Positions 26,956 through 36,755 of a stretch of DNA of 64,000 bases are shown piece by piece. This DNA comes from Gordonia jinhuaensis (GTDB lineage Bacteria; Actinomycetota; Actinomycetes; Mycobacteriales; Mycobacteriaceae). The notes below the pieces were generated by a model, which saw nothing but the letters and a program-made list of their open reading frames with translations, ran no database searches and was not told where the DNA came from. Both the position numbers and the translations under genes were made by a program. The stretch lies in contig NZ_BMGC01000013.1 in NCBI RefSeq assembly GCF_014639795.1, positions 33,426-97,425 on the forward strand, in the 5' to 3' direction. Every line of letters begins with the position of its first letter. Positions within the stretch are counted from its first letter, which is position 1.

Positions 26956-27468
26956 GTGACGGGTACACGGTGGCCGACGCGAACCGAGGAGACCTCGGAT
27001 GTCGCGTCTGTGCGGGCGACGAACCTCGCGGCATTCGAGACGTCCGAGGAGGCCGATCTCGTCGACGCGCTGCGCGACGACGACGCATGGGTTCCCGAAT
27101 TGTCGGTTGTCGCGGTGGATCCCGACAGTGATGAACCGGTGGGGTATGCACTGCTCACGAGGTGCCGGATCGATGATGAGCCCGCGCTCGCGCTGGCGCC
27201 GTGTGCCGTGCAGCCGCGTTATCAGGGCGTCGGCGTGGGCTCCTCGGTCATCGAAGCGGCTCTCGACTTCGCGCGCAACGCGGGTGAGCAGGTGGTGGTG
27301 GTGCTCGGACATCCCGGCTACTACCCGAGATTCGGCTTCACCAGGGCGTCCGAGCACGGGGTGAAGTTGAGCATCGACGTTCCCGACGACGCGCTGATGG
27401 TCCTGAGCCTGGATGGCAGCCCGATCCCGAGTGGCACGGTCCGGTACGCGGCGCCGTTCGGAATCTGA
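26956..27468 (+). CDS. GNAT-family N-acetyltransferase
   Basis: The 170-residue protein has the acetyl-CoA-binding motif A (VQPRYQGVGVGSSVIEAAL) and the following LGHPGYYPRFGF segment typical of YhbS-like GNAT enzymes. The GTG at 26956 follows GAGAGGG with good spacing; longer starts would overlap the Suc_Fer gene in another frame. It lies 13 bases after that gene and may be the last gene of the repeat-peptide operon. The substrate is unknown. Confidence 0.85.
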   Translation: MTGTRWPTRTEETSDVASVRATNLAAFETSEEADLVDALRDDDAWVPELSVVAVDPDSDEPVGYALLTRCRIDDEPALALAPCAVQPRYQGVGVGSSVIEAALDFARNAGEQVVVVLGHPGYYPRFGFTRASEHGVKLSIDVPDDALMVLSLDGSPIPSGTVRYAAPFGI

Positions 27469-27528
27469 CCTCACCCACACGGGATCCACGTCAGCCGATC
27501 CACCCCGGTCGCCCTGTTCAGGTCGACG

Positions 27529-28017
27529 TCATCGGTTGTGTCGCCAGAACCCGAACGTCAGGCCGGTGGCGAACAGGCACCACAGCGGATACGGCGCCAG
27601 CGCCACACCTGCGACGGTGTTCGCCTGTGCGGCTCTGCGGGTGAGATCGACACTGCTCACCGTCAGCAGTGCGGCCCCGGCGGTGGCGGCGCCGAGTTTG
27701 TGCGCGCCAAAGAACAACTGACACCAGCCTGCGTTGAGTGCGAGGTTGGTCAGCAGTGCGGCTTTGTACGATGTGGCGCTCTCGCCGCTGTCCTCGAGGG
27801 CGTCGATTGCGACCGCCGAGGTTGCGGCGACGTCGGCGTAGAGCGCGGTCCACACCACCGGGATCGCGCCGTTCGGCGGTACGACACTGGGTCGTTCGAG
27901 TTTGTCGTACCAGCCAGACAAACCCGATTTCACCGCCAGAGATCCGACGAGTGCTGCAGTTGCGGTGGCGGCGGACGTGGCGGCCACGGTGGACAGTCGG
28001 ACGGTGGAAAGACCCAT
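27529..28017 (-). CDS. TspO/MBR-family membrane protein
   Basis: The 162-residue protein has five hydrophobic helices and the TspO features: LERPSVVPPNGAIPVVWTALY near residues 40-62 and NLALNAGWCQLFFGAHKLG in the third-fourth helix region. TspO proteins bind tetrapyrroles and respond to stress. It is convergent with the acetyltransferase. A duplicated 14-base ACCCAACCTAGCTG sequence lies just upstream of its start (28019-28048). Confidence 0.85.
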   Translation of the reverse strand: MGLSTVRLSTVAATSAATATAALVGSLAVKSGLSGWYDKLERPSVVPPNGAIPVVWTALYADVAATSAVAIDALEDSGESATSYKAALLTNLALNAGWCQLFFGAHKLGAATAGAALLTVSSVDLTRRAAQANTVAGVALAPYPLWCLFATGLTFGFWRHNR

Positions 28018-28156
28018 ACACCCAACCTAGCTGGTACCCAACCTAGCTGACGCCAGCGAAGTCGACGCCTACCCTCGGTGATATCGGTGGGCCTGTCGAC
28101 AACACGGGCAGGTGACACCAGGATGCGACACCACGGATGCGGCGCGGGAGGTTTCC

Positions 28157-28579
28157 ATGCCCATGACCAACGAGAACGGCGATCCGAAGAAGTCGGAGCT
28201 CCCCGACACGATCGCACGATCCGACGATAAGGCGCAACGCACGTTCGCCGCCGCCCACGACTCGGCGGAGGACGAGTACGGGTCCGCCGAACGCGCCTAC
28301 CGCGTCGCCTACGCGGCTCTCAAGCGCACGCATGAGAAGGTCGGCGATCACTGGGAGCCCAAGAGCGAATCCGGGCCGTCCGACGAGCGGGCCGAACACC
28401 ACGGCCGGAATCCACAGGGGCGCAGCGCCGGCGGAGTCGACGCCAACGCGAGCAAGGATCATCTCCTCGACATCGCGCGCCGCCTCGACGTCCACGGGCG
28501 TTCGTCGATGACCAAGGACGAACTGGTGGCAGCGATCGAGAAGGAGAACCGGCGCCAGACCGCCCGAAGTAACCAGTAA
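28157..28579 (+). CDS. ChaB-like protein with C-terminal Rho-N/SAP-type domain
   Basis: The 140-residue protein has a ChaB-like domain (about residues 13-68, from SELPDTIARSDDKAQRTFAAA to KVGDHW). A basic, polar linker follows, then a Rho-N-like helical segment (KDHLLDIARRLDVHGRSSMTKDELVAAIE). ChaB was first linked to cation transport regulation, but its function is not settled; Rho-N domains bind nucleic acid. The ATG at 28157 has GGGAGG just upstream. Confidence 0.8.
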   Translation: MPMTNENGDPKKSELPDTIARSDDKAQRTFAAAHDSAEDEYGSAERAYRVAYAALKRTHEKVGDHWEPKSESGPSDERAEHHGRNPQGRSAGGVDANASKDHLLDIARRLDVHGRSSMTKDELVAAIEKENRRQTARSNQ

Positions 28580-28715
28580 GGGCATGCGGGCGCGAGGTCG
28601 CTGAGGCCCAGGACGGGGCGCAGGTACGCCGGGGACCGCGCAGGTCCCGGTGAGTGTGTCCGTGACATGGGCGATATGCGTGGATATCGCGGCGTGCGGG
28701 GTGGACACTGATCCA

Positions 28716-30641
28716 ATGTCACGCGCAGGATCAGACGTCGGCGACATCGCCGGCGGGCAGCATCGACTCGGCAGTGCGTTCACCGGCACATCGACGACCA
28801 GTCGCAGGGCCTTTCTGGCCACGGTCGGGATCGGAGCAGCCCTCGGTGTCGCTGCCGGCGCCGGGGTTGCTGGTGTCGGGGCGGCCGCAGCGCAGCCGAC
28901 GCGCACCTTCGCCTCCCGGCGGTGGGGGTACATCACGGTGCCCGACGGCACCCGGCTGCGCTACAGCGTGCTGTTGCCCACGGGGAAGGGGCCGTTTCCG
29001 GTACTCATGCAGTACCACGGATATGACGCCGGCACGATCGGCGGAGCGGGGTATCTGCGCGGCGACTGGTGGATGTCGGCAGATCTCGACATGGCGCTGG
29101 TGTCCGCGGGATACGCGGTCGTCGGTGTCTCGATGCGCGGCACCGGATCGTCGGGCGGTGTTCTGGAATTCTTCTCCGACGCGTGGGGGACCGACGGGGC
29201 ATACGCGGTCGAGTGGGCGGCACGTCAGCCGTGGTCCTCGGGTGCGGTCGGCATGTACGACTGGTCGTGGCCGGGCATCTCGCAGCTGTTCGTGGCCCCG
29301 CACCGTCCGCGCGGGCTGACGGCGATCGCGCCAGGGATGCCGGTGGTCGACCCGATCCGCGACGTGCTCGCCCCCGGCGGTGTCCCCAACGGGTTCATCG
29401 GTCTGTGGTGGCTCACCATCCAGTCGGCGTGGCGGTTCAACCTCGAGAACGCCCAGGCCGACGGCGACGCCGAAGGTGTGGCGAACAACCAACGCAACTT
29501 CCTCACCGGCAATCAGCACATCACCTCCGCGGAGTACTACTCGCGCTTCCGTGACGAGTTCTGGGCGGCGCGCGACCTCACCGATCGGATCGCCGCCATC
29601 GACGTACCGGTGTTCAGCATGACCGCCTGGCAGGACGAGGAGGTGGGGTCACGGGCCGGATACTTCCAGGAGCTTCTCGATCCGGCCCGGATGTGGTGGC
29701 TGGGAACCAACGGTCGCCACGACACCTACGTGGCCGCACGGTCGCGACTCATCGACTTCTTCGATCATTTTCTGCGCGGCGAACGCAACGGGTTCGACTC
29801 GCGACCGCATGTGGAGATCTGGCATGAGACCACCTCGCCGGAGGCCCCGATGCCCTCCGATGAAGCCCTGGAATCAGCGCATCCCCGGTGGCGCAGCACA
29901 TTCGACACGATCCCGCCGGCGGCCACCGTCCGCAGATTCGTCCTCAGTGCCGACGGCAGACTCAGCGCGGGGATGGGGCGGGTGCGCAGCGGGCGGGTCG
30001 ACTACCGATCGGTTCCCGGGCCGGCGGTGAACTTCGGTGTCGTCGGCGCGATCACATTCGAGGCGGGCGGCCCGGAGGCCGAGGCGGGGTGGAAGGCCGG
30101 TCAGCCGATTCCCGGACTGTCGGCGTCGTTCATCTCCGCGCCGCTGGACTCCGACCTGGCGGTGTTCGGATCGGCCTCGGCGGACCTGTGGATTTCCTCG
30201 CACGCCCCGGACACCGATGTGCAGGTGACGGTGACCGAGGTTCGGCCCGACGGCCTGGAGACCTACGTCCAGCGGGGGTGGCTGCGGGTGGCCCAGCGCA
30301 TGCTCGATGCGGACCGATCGTCGCAGCTGCGTCCGGTCCCCACGCAGCGCGACGCCGACCAGCGGTTCCTGCGCCGCGACGTCCCGGTGCTCGCGCGCGT
30401 GGAGATCCGGCCGTTCGCCCATGTGTTCCGCGCTGGTTCGGCGTTGCGCGTGGTCATCGACGGGCCCAGCCCCACCGGCGACTGGCTGTTCAGTCCGTTG
30501 GCGCCGACTGACAACGCGATCTGGTGCGGCGGCGCCCACGCCTCGTCGATCGCCTTCGGTGTCGTGGACTTCGCGCCTGCTCCCCGAACCCTGCCGGCAC
30601 CGGACTCGATCATCGGTCAACCCAGCCGCAGTATGAGGTGA
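28716..30641 (+). CDS. Tat-exported CocE/NonD-family hydrolase
   Basis: The 641-residue protein has a twin-arginine signal (TSRRAFLATVGIGAALG) around residues 28-45 and an Ala-rich cleavage region. The X-Pro/CocE peptidase-like alpha/beta hydrolase domain and the C-terminal jelly-roll domain that defines the family follow. The region where the nucleophile is expected reads GMYDWSWPGISQ, where the usual pattern is GxxGxSYxG, so the Ser context is unusual. The start is uncertain: the ATG at 28716 is preferred, a GTG at 28650 is possible. The substrate is unknown; esters or amides are typical for the family. Confidence 0.8.
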   Translation: MSRAGSDVGDIAGGQHRLGSAFTGTSTTSRRAFLATVGIGAALGVAAGAGVAGVGAAAAQPTRTFASRRWGYITVPDGTRLRYSVLLPTGKGPFPVLMQYHGYDAGTIGGAGYLRGDWWMSADLDMALVSAGYAVVGVSMRGTGSSGGVLEFFSDAWGTDGAYAVEWAARQPWSSGAVGMYDWSWPGISQLFVAPHRPRGLTAIAPGMPVVDPIRDVLAPGGVPNGFIGLWWLTIQSAWRFNLENAQADGDAEGVANNQRNFLTGNQHITSAEYYSRFRDEFWAARDLTDRIAAIDVPVFSMTAWQDEEVGSRAGYFQELLDPARMWWLGTNGRHDTYVAARSRLIDFFDHFLRGERNGFDSRPHVEIWHETTSPEAPMPSDEALESAHPRWRSTFDTIPPAATVRRFVLSADGRLSAGMGRVRSGRVDYRSVPGPAVNFGVVGAITFEAGGPEAEAGWKAGQPIPGLSASFISAPLDSDLAVFGSASADLWISSHAPDTDVQVTVTEVRPDGLETYVQRGWLRVAQRMLDADRSSQLRPVPTQRDADQRFLRRDVPVLARVEIRPFAHVFRAGSALRVVIDGPSPTGDWLFSPLAPTDNAIWCGGAHASSIAFGVVDFAPAPRTLPAPDSIIGQPSRSMR

Positions 30642-30800
30642 CGCCAACCGGTCGCTGAGTGTGTTCTGCCTCACTGATGCTGGCGGGCATCATGTTTCGG
30701 CAGCTCGGCATTCTGTACACACGGACGGCGAATCCGACCGGGCTCGCTGCGATGGGATACGGTGAGCGCGCTGACGGTCGAGATGGGGGTAGGGGCGCAG

Positions 30801-31526
30801 ATGATGTGGGGTGTGCGGAAGAGTCTGCTCGTCGCCGGTGTGGTCGGCATGTTCACCACAGTGGTGGCAGGAGGTGCACCCGCGTCGGCGTCTCCGGTGC
30901 CCAAGGCCCCCGGTTGCGGTCCCGTGCACTACTTCTTCGTCGGGGGCACCTCTGATCCCATCGGGTCGGAGTATCGGCATTTCTGGCCGCATGATGCGGG
31001 CAGGACCACGGTCATCGAGTACCCGGCGCTGCTGATGCAGGCGTCCTGGGATGTCGGTGCCCAGCTTCTGCGATCGAGTGTGGCGGGCTATCAGGTGACC
31101 TGCCCGACGACGGCACTCGAACTGCGCGGCTACTCGCAGGGGGCGGGTATCGCCGGTGACGTCGCCGAGGAGATGGGGCTCGCGGCGACCCTCATCGCCG
31201 ACCCGCGTCGCCCCACCGACAAGGAAACCGGCCGTGGCGGCGTGATCGGTGTCAGCGATCCGTCGGTGCTGCCCCAGGTCTCCGGCGGTATGCCGTGGCG
31301 ACCCAATCGCACCCCCGATCCACTGGTCACCGAGATCTGTCTCACCGGCGACGGGATCTGCGACTCGATGGGAGTCCACCGCGGCGACCCGGCCGACAGT
31401 CTCGAGACCACCTTCGGGTGGGCCACGAAGCACACCGCCTACTCGGCGCGCGACGTCGCCTCCGCACATGCAGACGAGGACAACCTCGTCACCACTGCCG
31501 AGACGCATTTCGTCTTCGCGCACTGA
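30801..31526 (+). CDS. Exported cutinase-like / PE-PPE-domain alpha/beta hydrolase
   Basis: The 241-residue protein begins with a clear Sec signal peptide (WGVRKSLLVAGVVGMF to ASAS). The alpha/beta hydrolase domain has the nucleophile motif GYSQG in ELRGYSQGAGIAG, the cutinase/PE-PPE type common in Mycobacteriales. A TGDGICDS segment and a late His follow. It probably cleaves a lipid or ester outside the membrane. The start was placed at the ATG at 30801, just before the signal peptide; a GTG at 30762 is in frame. Confidence 0.8.
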   Translation: MMWGVRKSLLVAGVVGMFTTVVAGGAPASASPVPKAPGCGPVHYFFVGGTSDPIGSEYRHFWPHDAGRTTVIEYPALLMQASWDVGAQLLRSSVAGYQVTCPTTALELRGYSQGAGIAGDVAEEMGLAATLIADPRRPTDKETGRGGVIGVSDPSVLPQVSGGMPWRPNRTPDPLVTEICLTGDGICDSMGVHRGDPADSLETTFGWATKHTAYSARDVASAHADEDNLVTTAETHFVFAH

Positions 31527-31567
31527 CGTGGAGCGCCTCGGCGGACGGCGGCATCGAATATGGATCG

Positions 31568-32020
31568 TCATGCGGCCTCGTCGAACTCGGTCGGCACACT
31601 GATCACGTCGTTGTCGTTGGCGCGGTGAATTCCGTAGAGCAGTACCGAATGCCGTCGTGCTGCTGCGTCGAGCAGATTCGACCAGGCGGTGTCCCATGCG
31701 TTGAGGCGGTCTCCGCCGGGGCGCGAGAGCAGGATCGCGAAGCCGTCGCAGGCATCCGCGGCGACCAGACCACGCAGCCGCCTCATAAGCATGTCGGCGT
31801 GAAAACCGTTGGGACACTCCGAACCCGGTAGCTCCAGGAGGGGCGGGACCAAAGCGCTGGAGCGCACGAAGCCCACGCACACCGATGCCTCTCGGAAGCC
31901 CAGCGGTGAGTACAGGTGGTGCCACCGTCGACCGAGTTCGGCAGCACCGAGGAACGGTGCGGACGGCGAGTGGTCGATGGGTGCGATGTCGGATCTGTCG
32001 TCGAATGTCATGGCTCTCAT
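31568..32020 (-). CDS. Hypothetical protein
   Basis: The 150-residue soluble protein is not recognised. It has no signal peptide, membrane segment or catalytic motif. Notable segments are LGRRWHHLYSPLGFREASVCVG and HADMLMRRLRGLVAADACDGFAILL. Codon use is GC-rich like the neighbours, which supports a real gene. It is convergent with the cutinase-like gene and divergent from the methyltransferase. The start could also be at 32011 or 32047. Confidence 0.55.
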   Translation of the reverse strand: MRAMTFDDRSDIAPIDHSPSAPFLGAAELGRRWHHLYSPLGFREASVCVGFVRSSALVPPLLELPGSECPNGFHADMLMRRLRGLVAADACDGFAILLSRPGGDRLNAWDTAWSNLLDAAARRHSVLLYGIHRANDNDVISVPTEFDEAA

Positions 32021-32164
32021 GGTGTGGCCGCTCGGTGAGAGCCACAACGTCGCTGTCCACAGGTGTGCACGGTGTGTTTGACAGTCGCGAGATTGTGTGG
32101 GGACGAATTTGCGTGGGGACGAGTGTGTGTGGGCTGCACCCCGTGTGCGCGATACAGAAGAACT

Positions 32165-32776
32165 GTGGCGTCAGCAGAAGACATGACCAAGCGGTGGAAC
32201 CACAAAATCCACTATCACTCGGTGGTGTTGGAGGCGATCCCCGCCAACGCGCGTAGCGCTCTGGACGTGGGGACCGGCGACGGACTGCTCGCGACCGATC
32301 TGCGGCGCGTTCTCGACGACGTTGTCGCCATCGACTCCGACGCGGCCGCGCTCGCTCGGGCACGGAGTCGAGACGACCGCGTTCGGTGGATCGCCGGCGA
32401 TGTGCAGGAATATCGGTTCGCGCGGACCTTCGATGTAGTGGCGTCAATCGCGACGCTGCATCATCTCCCTGATCTTGCCTGCGCCCTGAGACGATTCGCC
32501 GAGCTGACCGCACCCGGTGGCGTGATGGTCGTGGTCGGTCTCGCCCGGTCGAGCGGCGCGGCCGACGTCGCCGTCGATGCGGCAGGCGTTCTCGCGCACC
32601 GATGGCTCTCATCACGACGCGGGTACTGGGAGCATTCCGCGCCGACGGTGTGGCCGCCCCCGCAGACCTATGCCGAGGTGCGCGAGTGCGCGATGCAGGT
32701 GTTGCCGGGAGTCCGGTGGAAACGACTGGCGATGTTCCGATACGCATTGGTGTGGCATCGGCCGCTCGACCGGTGA
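32165..32776 (+). CDS. Class I SAM-dependent methyltransferase
   Basis: The 203-residue protein has the SAM-binding motif I LDVGTGDGLLATDL, an acidic end of strand 2 (VVAIDSD), motif II AGDVQEYRF and ASIATLHHLPD typical of methyltransferases acting on small molecules. The start may be the GTG at 32165 or the ATG at 32183. The region upstream (32080-32130) is GT-rich with repeated GTGGGGACGA. The substrate is unknown. Confidence 0.75.
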   Translation: MASAEDMTKRWNHKIHYHSVVLEAIPANARSALDVGTGDGLLATDLRRVLDDVVAIDSDAAALARARSRDDRVRWIAGDVQEYRFARTFDVVASIATLHHLPDLACALRRFAELTAPGGVMVVVGLARSSGAADVAVDAAGVLAHRWLSSRRGYWEHSAPTVWPPPQTYAEVRECAMQVLPGVRWKRLAMFRYALVWHRPLDR

Positions 32777-32895
32777 CCGATACGAGTACTGCCGCCGCGC
32801 CGGGGGCGACCGGACGCGTGCGGCAGTACTTCGGAATGCGCGGTTTCTCTTCTGCTACAGCGGCACTGACACCGTGACCTGGTGCCGTGCGGTAG

Positions 32896-33756
32896 CTACT
32901 TCGAGTAGTTGTAGAAACCCTGTCCGGATTTACGGCCGAGCTGGCCGGCCTCGACCATGCGACGCAGCAGCGGCGGGGGAGCGAGGTGCGGCTCACCGAA
33001 CTCGGCGTACAGCGACTCTGATGCGGCCAGTGCGATGTCGAGGCCGACGGTATCGCACAGTGTGAGCGGACCCATCGGGTATCCGCAGCCGCCGACCATC
33101 GCGGCGTCGATGTCCTCGGCGGTCGCATAACCCGAGGCGTACATGCGGATCGCCTGGCACAGGTAGGGGATGAGCAGTGCGTTGACGATGAATCCCGACT
33201 GGTCGCCGGCGCGCACCACGGTCTTGCCGAGGGTGTTCTTGACGTAGTCGGCGACGGTGTCGGCGATCTTCTCGTCGGTGACCAGCGTCGAGATGATCTC
33301 GACCAGCGGCATCACCGGCACCGGGTTGAAGAAGTGCACACCCACGACACGGGCGGGCTTCTTGGTCGCCGTGGCCACCTGGATGACCGGAATCGACGAG
33401 GTGTTGGTGGCGAGGATCGCCTCCGCGCTGGTGACCTCGTCGAGGCGGGCGAAGATCTGACGCTTGAGATCGAGGTTCTCCGGTGCGGCTTCGATGACGA
33501 GATCGCGGTCGGCGAGGGTGTCGTAGTCGACGGTGACCGTGAGGCGGGCGAGCGCCGCGTCGGCGTCCTCCTGGCTGATCTTGCCGCGGGAGACGGCCTT
33601 GCCCAGGGACGTCGACACGCGCTTCTGTGCGCTTTCGACGAATTCGGGCTTGGCCTCGATGATGATGACCTCGCTACCGGCCTTGATGCATACCTCTGCG
33701 ATTCCGGCACCCATGGTGCCGCCGCCGATCACACCGATCTTCTGCACAGTGTCCAA
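32896..33756 (-). CDS. fadB2: 3-hydroxybutyryl-CoA dehydrogenase
   Basis: The 286-residue enzyme interconverts 3-hydroxyacyl-CoA and 3-oxoacyl-CoA with NAD(P). It has the Rossmann motif IGVIGGGTMGAGIA, VHFFNPVPVMPLVE with the catalytic His, DQSGFIVNALLIPYL, and the C-terminal GYPMGPLTL and GRKSGQGFYNY motifs. Length and motif order are those of FadB2/PaaH. It stands alone between the methyltransferase and the damaged ilvD. Confidence 0.95.
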   Translation of the reverse strand: MDTVQKIGVIGGGTMGAGIAEVCIKAGSEVIIIEAKPEFVESAQKRVSTSLGKAVSRGKISQEDADAALARLTVTVDYDTLADRDLVIEAAPENLDLKRQIFARLDEVTSAEAILATNTSSIPVIQVATATKKPARVVGVHFFNPVPVMPLVEIISTLVTDEKIADTVADYVKNTLGKTVVRAGDQSGFIVNALLIPYLCQAIRMYASGYATAEDIDAAMVGGCGYPMGPLTLCDTVGLDIALAASESLYAEFGEPHLAPPPLLRRMVEAGQLGRKSGQGFYNYSK

Positions 33757-33815
33757 CCTTTCTCTGTCGTGACCCTCAGCGTAATGCGCGGGGGTGGTCG
33801 GTCATCTGTGTGGTG

Positions 33816-35388
33816 TCACCGGCACACCGCCCCCTGGGAAGCCGACGTGACGAGTTTCGAGTACTTGGCCAGCACACCTCGGCGGTAGCGCGGTGGCAGT
33901 GGAGTGAATTCATCAGCGCGACGGGCCATTTCGTCAGCGTCGACCAGCAGATCCAAAGTCCCGGTGGCCACATCGAGACGGATGCGGTCGCCATCGTGCA
34001 CGAGTGCTACGGGGCCGCCGTCGACCGCTTCGGGGGCGATGTGACCGACACACAGTCCGGTGGTGCCCCCGGAAAATCGGCCATCGGTCATCAGCAGCAC
34101 GTCCTTGCCCAGTCCCGCGCCCTTGATGGCGCCGGTGATGGCGAGCATCTCGCGCATTCCCGGTCCGCCCTTGGGGCCTTCGTAGCGGATGACCACGACG
34201 TCTCCGGCGGTGATGGTGCCGTCTTCGAGGGCATCCATTGCCGCCCGCTCGCGGTCGAAAACCCGTGCCACGCCCTCGAACACGTCCGAGTCGAAACCCG
34301 CGGACTTCACCACCGCGCCGTCCGGTGCAAGGGAACCGTGCAGAATCGTGATGCCGCCGGTGGGGTGGATCGGTGAGTCGAGTGCACGGAGCACCTTTCC
34401 GTCTGGATCCGGCGGCTCGATGTCGGCGAGGTTCTCGGCCACCGTTTGCCCGGTGACGGTCAGACAGTCTCCGTGCAGCAGCCCCGCGTCGAGCAGCGCC
34501 TTCATGATGACCGGGACGCCGCCGATCCGGTCGACGTCGGTCATCACGTGGGAACCGAACGGTTTCACGTCGGCGAGGTGGGGGACCCGTGCCCCGATCC
34601 GCGAGAAGTCGGCGAGGGACAACTCGACCTCGGCCTCGTTGGCGATCGCGAGCAGATGTAGTACCGCGTTCGTCGAGCCGCCGAATGCCATCACGACGGC
34701 GATGGCGTTCTCGAACGCCTCGCGCGTCATGATGTCGCGGGCGGTGATGCCCCGCTTCAGCAGTTCAACCACGCCGCACCGCTGGCCCTGGCGTATCCGT
34801 CGCGACGCTTGTCCGGGGCCGGCGGGGCGGCGCTGCCAGGCAGTGACATGCCGAGTGCTTCGGCTGCACTGGCCATCGTGTTGGCCGTGTACATCCCGCC
34901 GCACGCCCCTTCCCCCGGGCAGATGGCACGCTCGATGGTGTCCACGTCGTCTCGGCTCATCAGCATCCCGGGCAGTGATTTGTCGCATCCGGCGAGCAGT
35001 ACCGAACCGTCGAGACGTTCAGCGCTCATCACGGTTTCGACGCTGTCGGCGATGACCTCTCGCGACACCAGGGAGAAGTGCATGCCTTCGTGACCCATCG
35101 AGATTCCATCGGACACGGAGATGGTGCCGAACTGCAGGGGATAACCGCCGGCCTGGAAAACACCCTCTTTGACCTCGGTCGCAAGTCGGTCGAGCGAAAG
35201 ATTGCAGGGCGTGATCTCGTTCCACGACGAGCCGAACCGATCTGCGGCTTGGCCCAGTCGTCATCGCCCATCCCCACCGCGCGCAGCATTCCGCGGGAGG
35301 CGGTCTTCTCCAGTCCGTCGGTTACGTCGCGGCTGCGTGGTTTGATGTCCACAGTGCCGGTTGATGGCGGCGTCGAGTGAGTGGTCAT
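33816..35388 (-). pseudogene. ilvD: ilvD, dihydroxy-acid dehydratase, with two frameshifts and an internal deletion
   Basis: The protein is unmistakably IlvD (branched-chain amino acid synthesis) but is spread over three frames. From the ATG at 35388 it reads normally to KPQIG; then one base is missing near 35235, after which [14 protein letters not shown] continues in another frame. At about 34958 [11 protein letters not shown] joins directly to [11 protein letters not shown]; from memory of the family about 50 residues that normally lie between are absent, in frame. At about 34774 another single base is missing (GASGAA to VVELLKRG). The rest runs intact to 33816. The Fe-S cysteines in TPCN, GCDKS and ACGGMY are still encoded. 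Sequencing errors could explain the single-base lesions but not the in-frame loss. Confidence 0.85.
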
Positions 35389-35505
35389 GAGGCCACGGTA
35401 TGCCGCCAACGGCCCTGAAGGGTGCATCGCGGACAGTTCACCATCGCAGTTCCTCGTCCTCGACGCCGCCTCGCGTGACGGACACGAACGGTGCCGAACG
35501 CGGTG

Positions 35506-36492
35506 TCATCGCGGGGGAGACTCGGCCCCGTCGGGGAGCAGCCGCGGTATCACGCGGATGTAGACGACCATGCCGAGCACTTCCACGAGTGTCTGCGTGA
35601 CAACGGCGACCGCAGCCAGCTCGTAGCCACTCGGGAGTGCGAGTGCCAGCGGCAGGACGACGAGGGAGTTGCGGGTCGCACCGGAGAACACGATCGCACG
35701 ACGAGACGAGATGTCGAGCCGGAAGACTCGAGTGAACACAACACCTGCTCCGGCCATCACGACGAGGAAGGTGATGTAAAACGGGATCAATGCCACGACA
35801 TAGCCGAGATCGTCGGTGACTCGGGGTATTTGCGACGCGACCACCGTGAACAACACCGCCATCATCAACGGCACCATGAGTTTTCCCGCACCGCTGGCAA
35901 ACTGCTGGCCTGCCGATTTTCGTGCGGCCCATGCTTGCGTGAGCCAGGCGAGCACGAGTGGAATGACGATCAATACGAGAAACGCGCGAAGGAAGGGTGC
36001 GACGTCGATGACGTCCGTGAGGTCGGCACCCATGAACAGGGTGAGAAATACTGGCAGCAGGGCCATTTGAAGCAGCAGAAGTAGGGGAGTCGCGGCTAGG
36101 AGACGCTGATTGTCCGCCCCGGCAATCCCTGAGAACACGATGACGTAATCGACACACGGACACAGCAAGACCAACAGCATCCCGATCCGCAGCGCGTCAT
36201 TCGACGGGAGCAGGACGAACAGGGCGGTCACGACGATCGGCGTGACGACGAAGTTCATCGCCAACAGTGCGGCGACGAACCTGCCGTCGTGGAGCGAGCG
36301 CAGCAGATCGGCAGCGGGGACCTGCAGGAATGTCGCATACAGCAGTGCTGCCAGAATCGGGTTGATCGCAGCCCTGAGGGACGTGGTGCCAGGTGTGGCG
36401 ACGCCGACGACGATTCCGAGAGCGATTGCGGCGATATAGAGCACCGCCTGATGGTCTTCCATCCAACTGGTGACTCCGCGTTGGCTGATCAT
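35506..36492 (-). CDS. BASS-superfamily transporter (ACR3/bile-acid symporter-like)
   Basis: The 328-residue protein has about ten transmembrane helices. A conserved Cys pair lies in LLVLLCPCVDYVIVFSGIAGADNQ, and helices 8-9 carry AIVFSGATRNSLVVLPLALALP, resembling the arsenite permease ACR3 and related BASS transporters. Arsenite or organic-anion transport is possible; no ArsR or arsenate reductase gene is adjacent, so a resistance role is not supported by context. The ATG at 36492 has GGGAGA about 11 bases upstream. Confidence 0.8.
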   Translation of the reverse strand: MISQRGVTSWMEDHQAVLYIAAIALGIVVGVATPGTTSLRAAINPILAALLYATFLQVPAADLLRSLHDGRFVAALLAMNFVVTPIVVTALFVLLPSNDALRIGMLLVLLCPCVDYVIVFSGIAGADNQRLLAATPLLLLLQMALLPVFLTLFMGADLTDVIDVAPFLRAFLVLIVIPLVLAWLTQAWAARKSAGQQFASGAGKLMVPLMMAVLFTVVASQIPRVTDDLGYVVALIPFYITFLVVMAGAGVVFTRVFRLDISSRRAIVFSGATRNSLVVLPLALALPSGYELAAVAVVTQTLVEVLGMVVYIRVIPRLLPDGAESPPR

Positions 36493-36755
36493 CGGTGGTG
36501 CTTCTCCCAGTCGTCGGCCTTCACCGAAGTGAAGTTTCGCATAACCCCGTGGTTGTGCCGTTTACCGGCGTTTCGGCGACGGCTCAGGGGATCGGAACCG
36601 CGCAGCCGAGTATTCCGATGTTCGCCTGCAATCCGAGCGTCCCGGCAACCTGATCATTCGACCGCTGCGTAGTCTCTGGGGCGTCGAAGGGCCACCGGTA
36701 TGCGCCCTCAGGGAGTCCTATCCCGGGCTCGGAGGTGGTGTTTTAGGCTCGGTGC

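Noticed and set aside
32896..33756. fadB2 as part of the polyketide pathway
   Set aside because: It is far from the cluster, has chromosomal codon use, and acts on CoA esters in primary metabolism.
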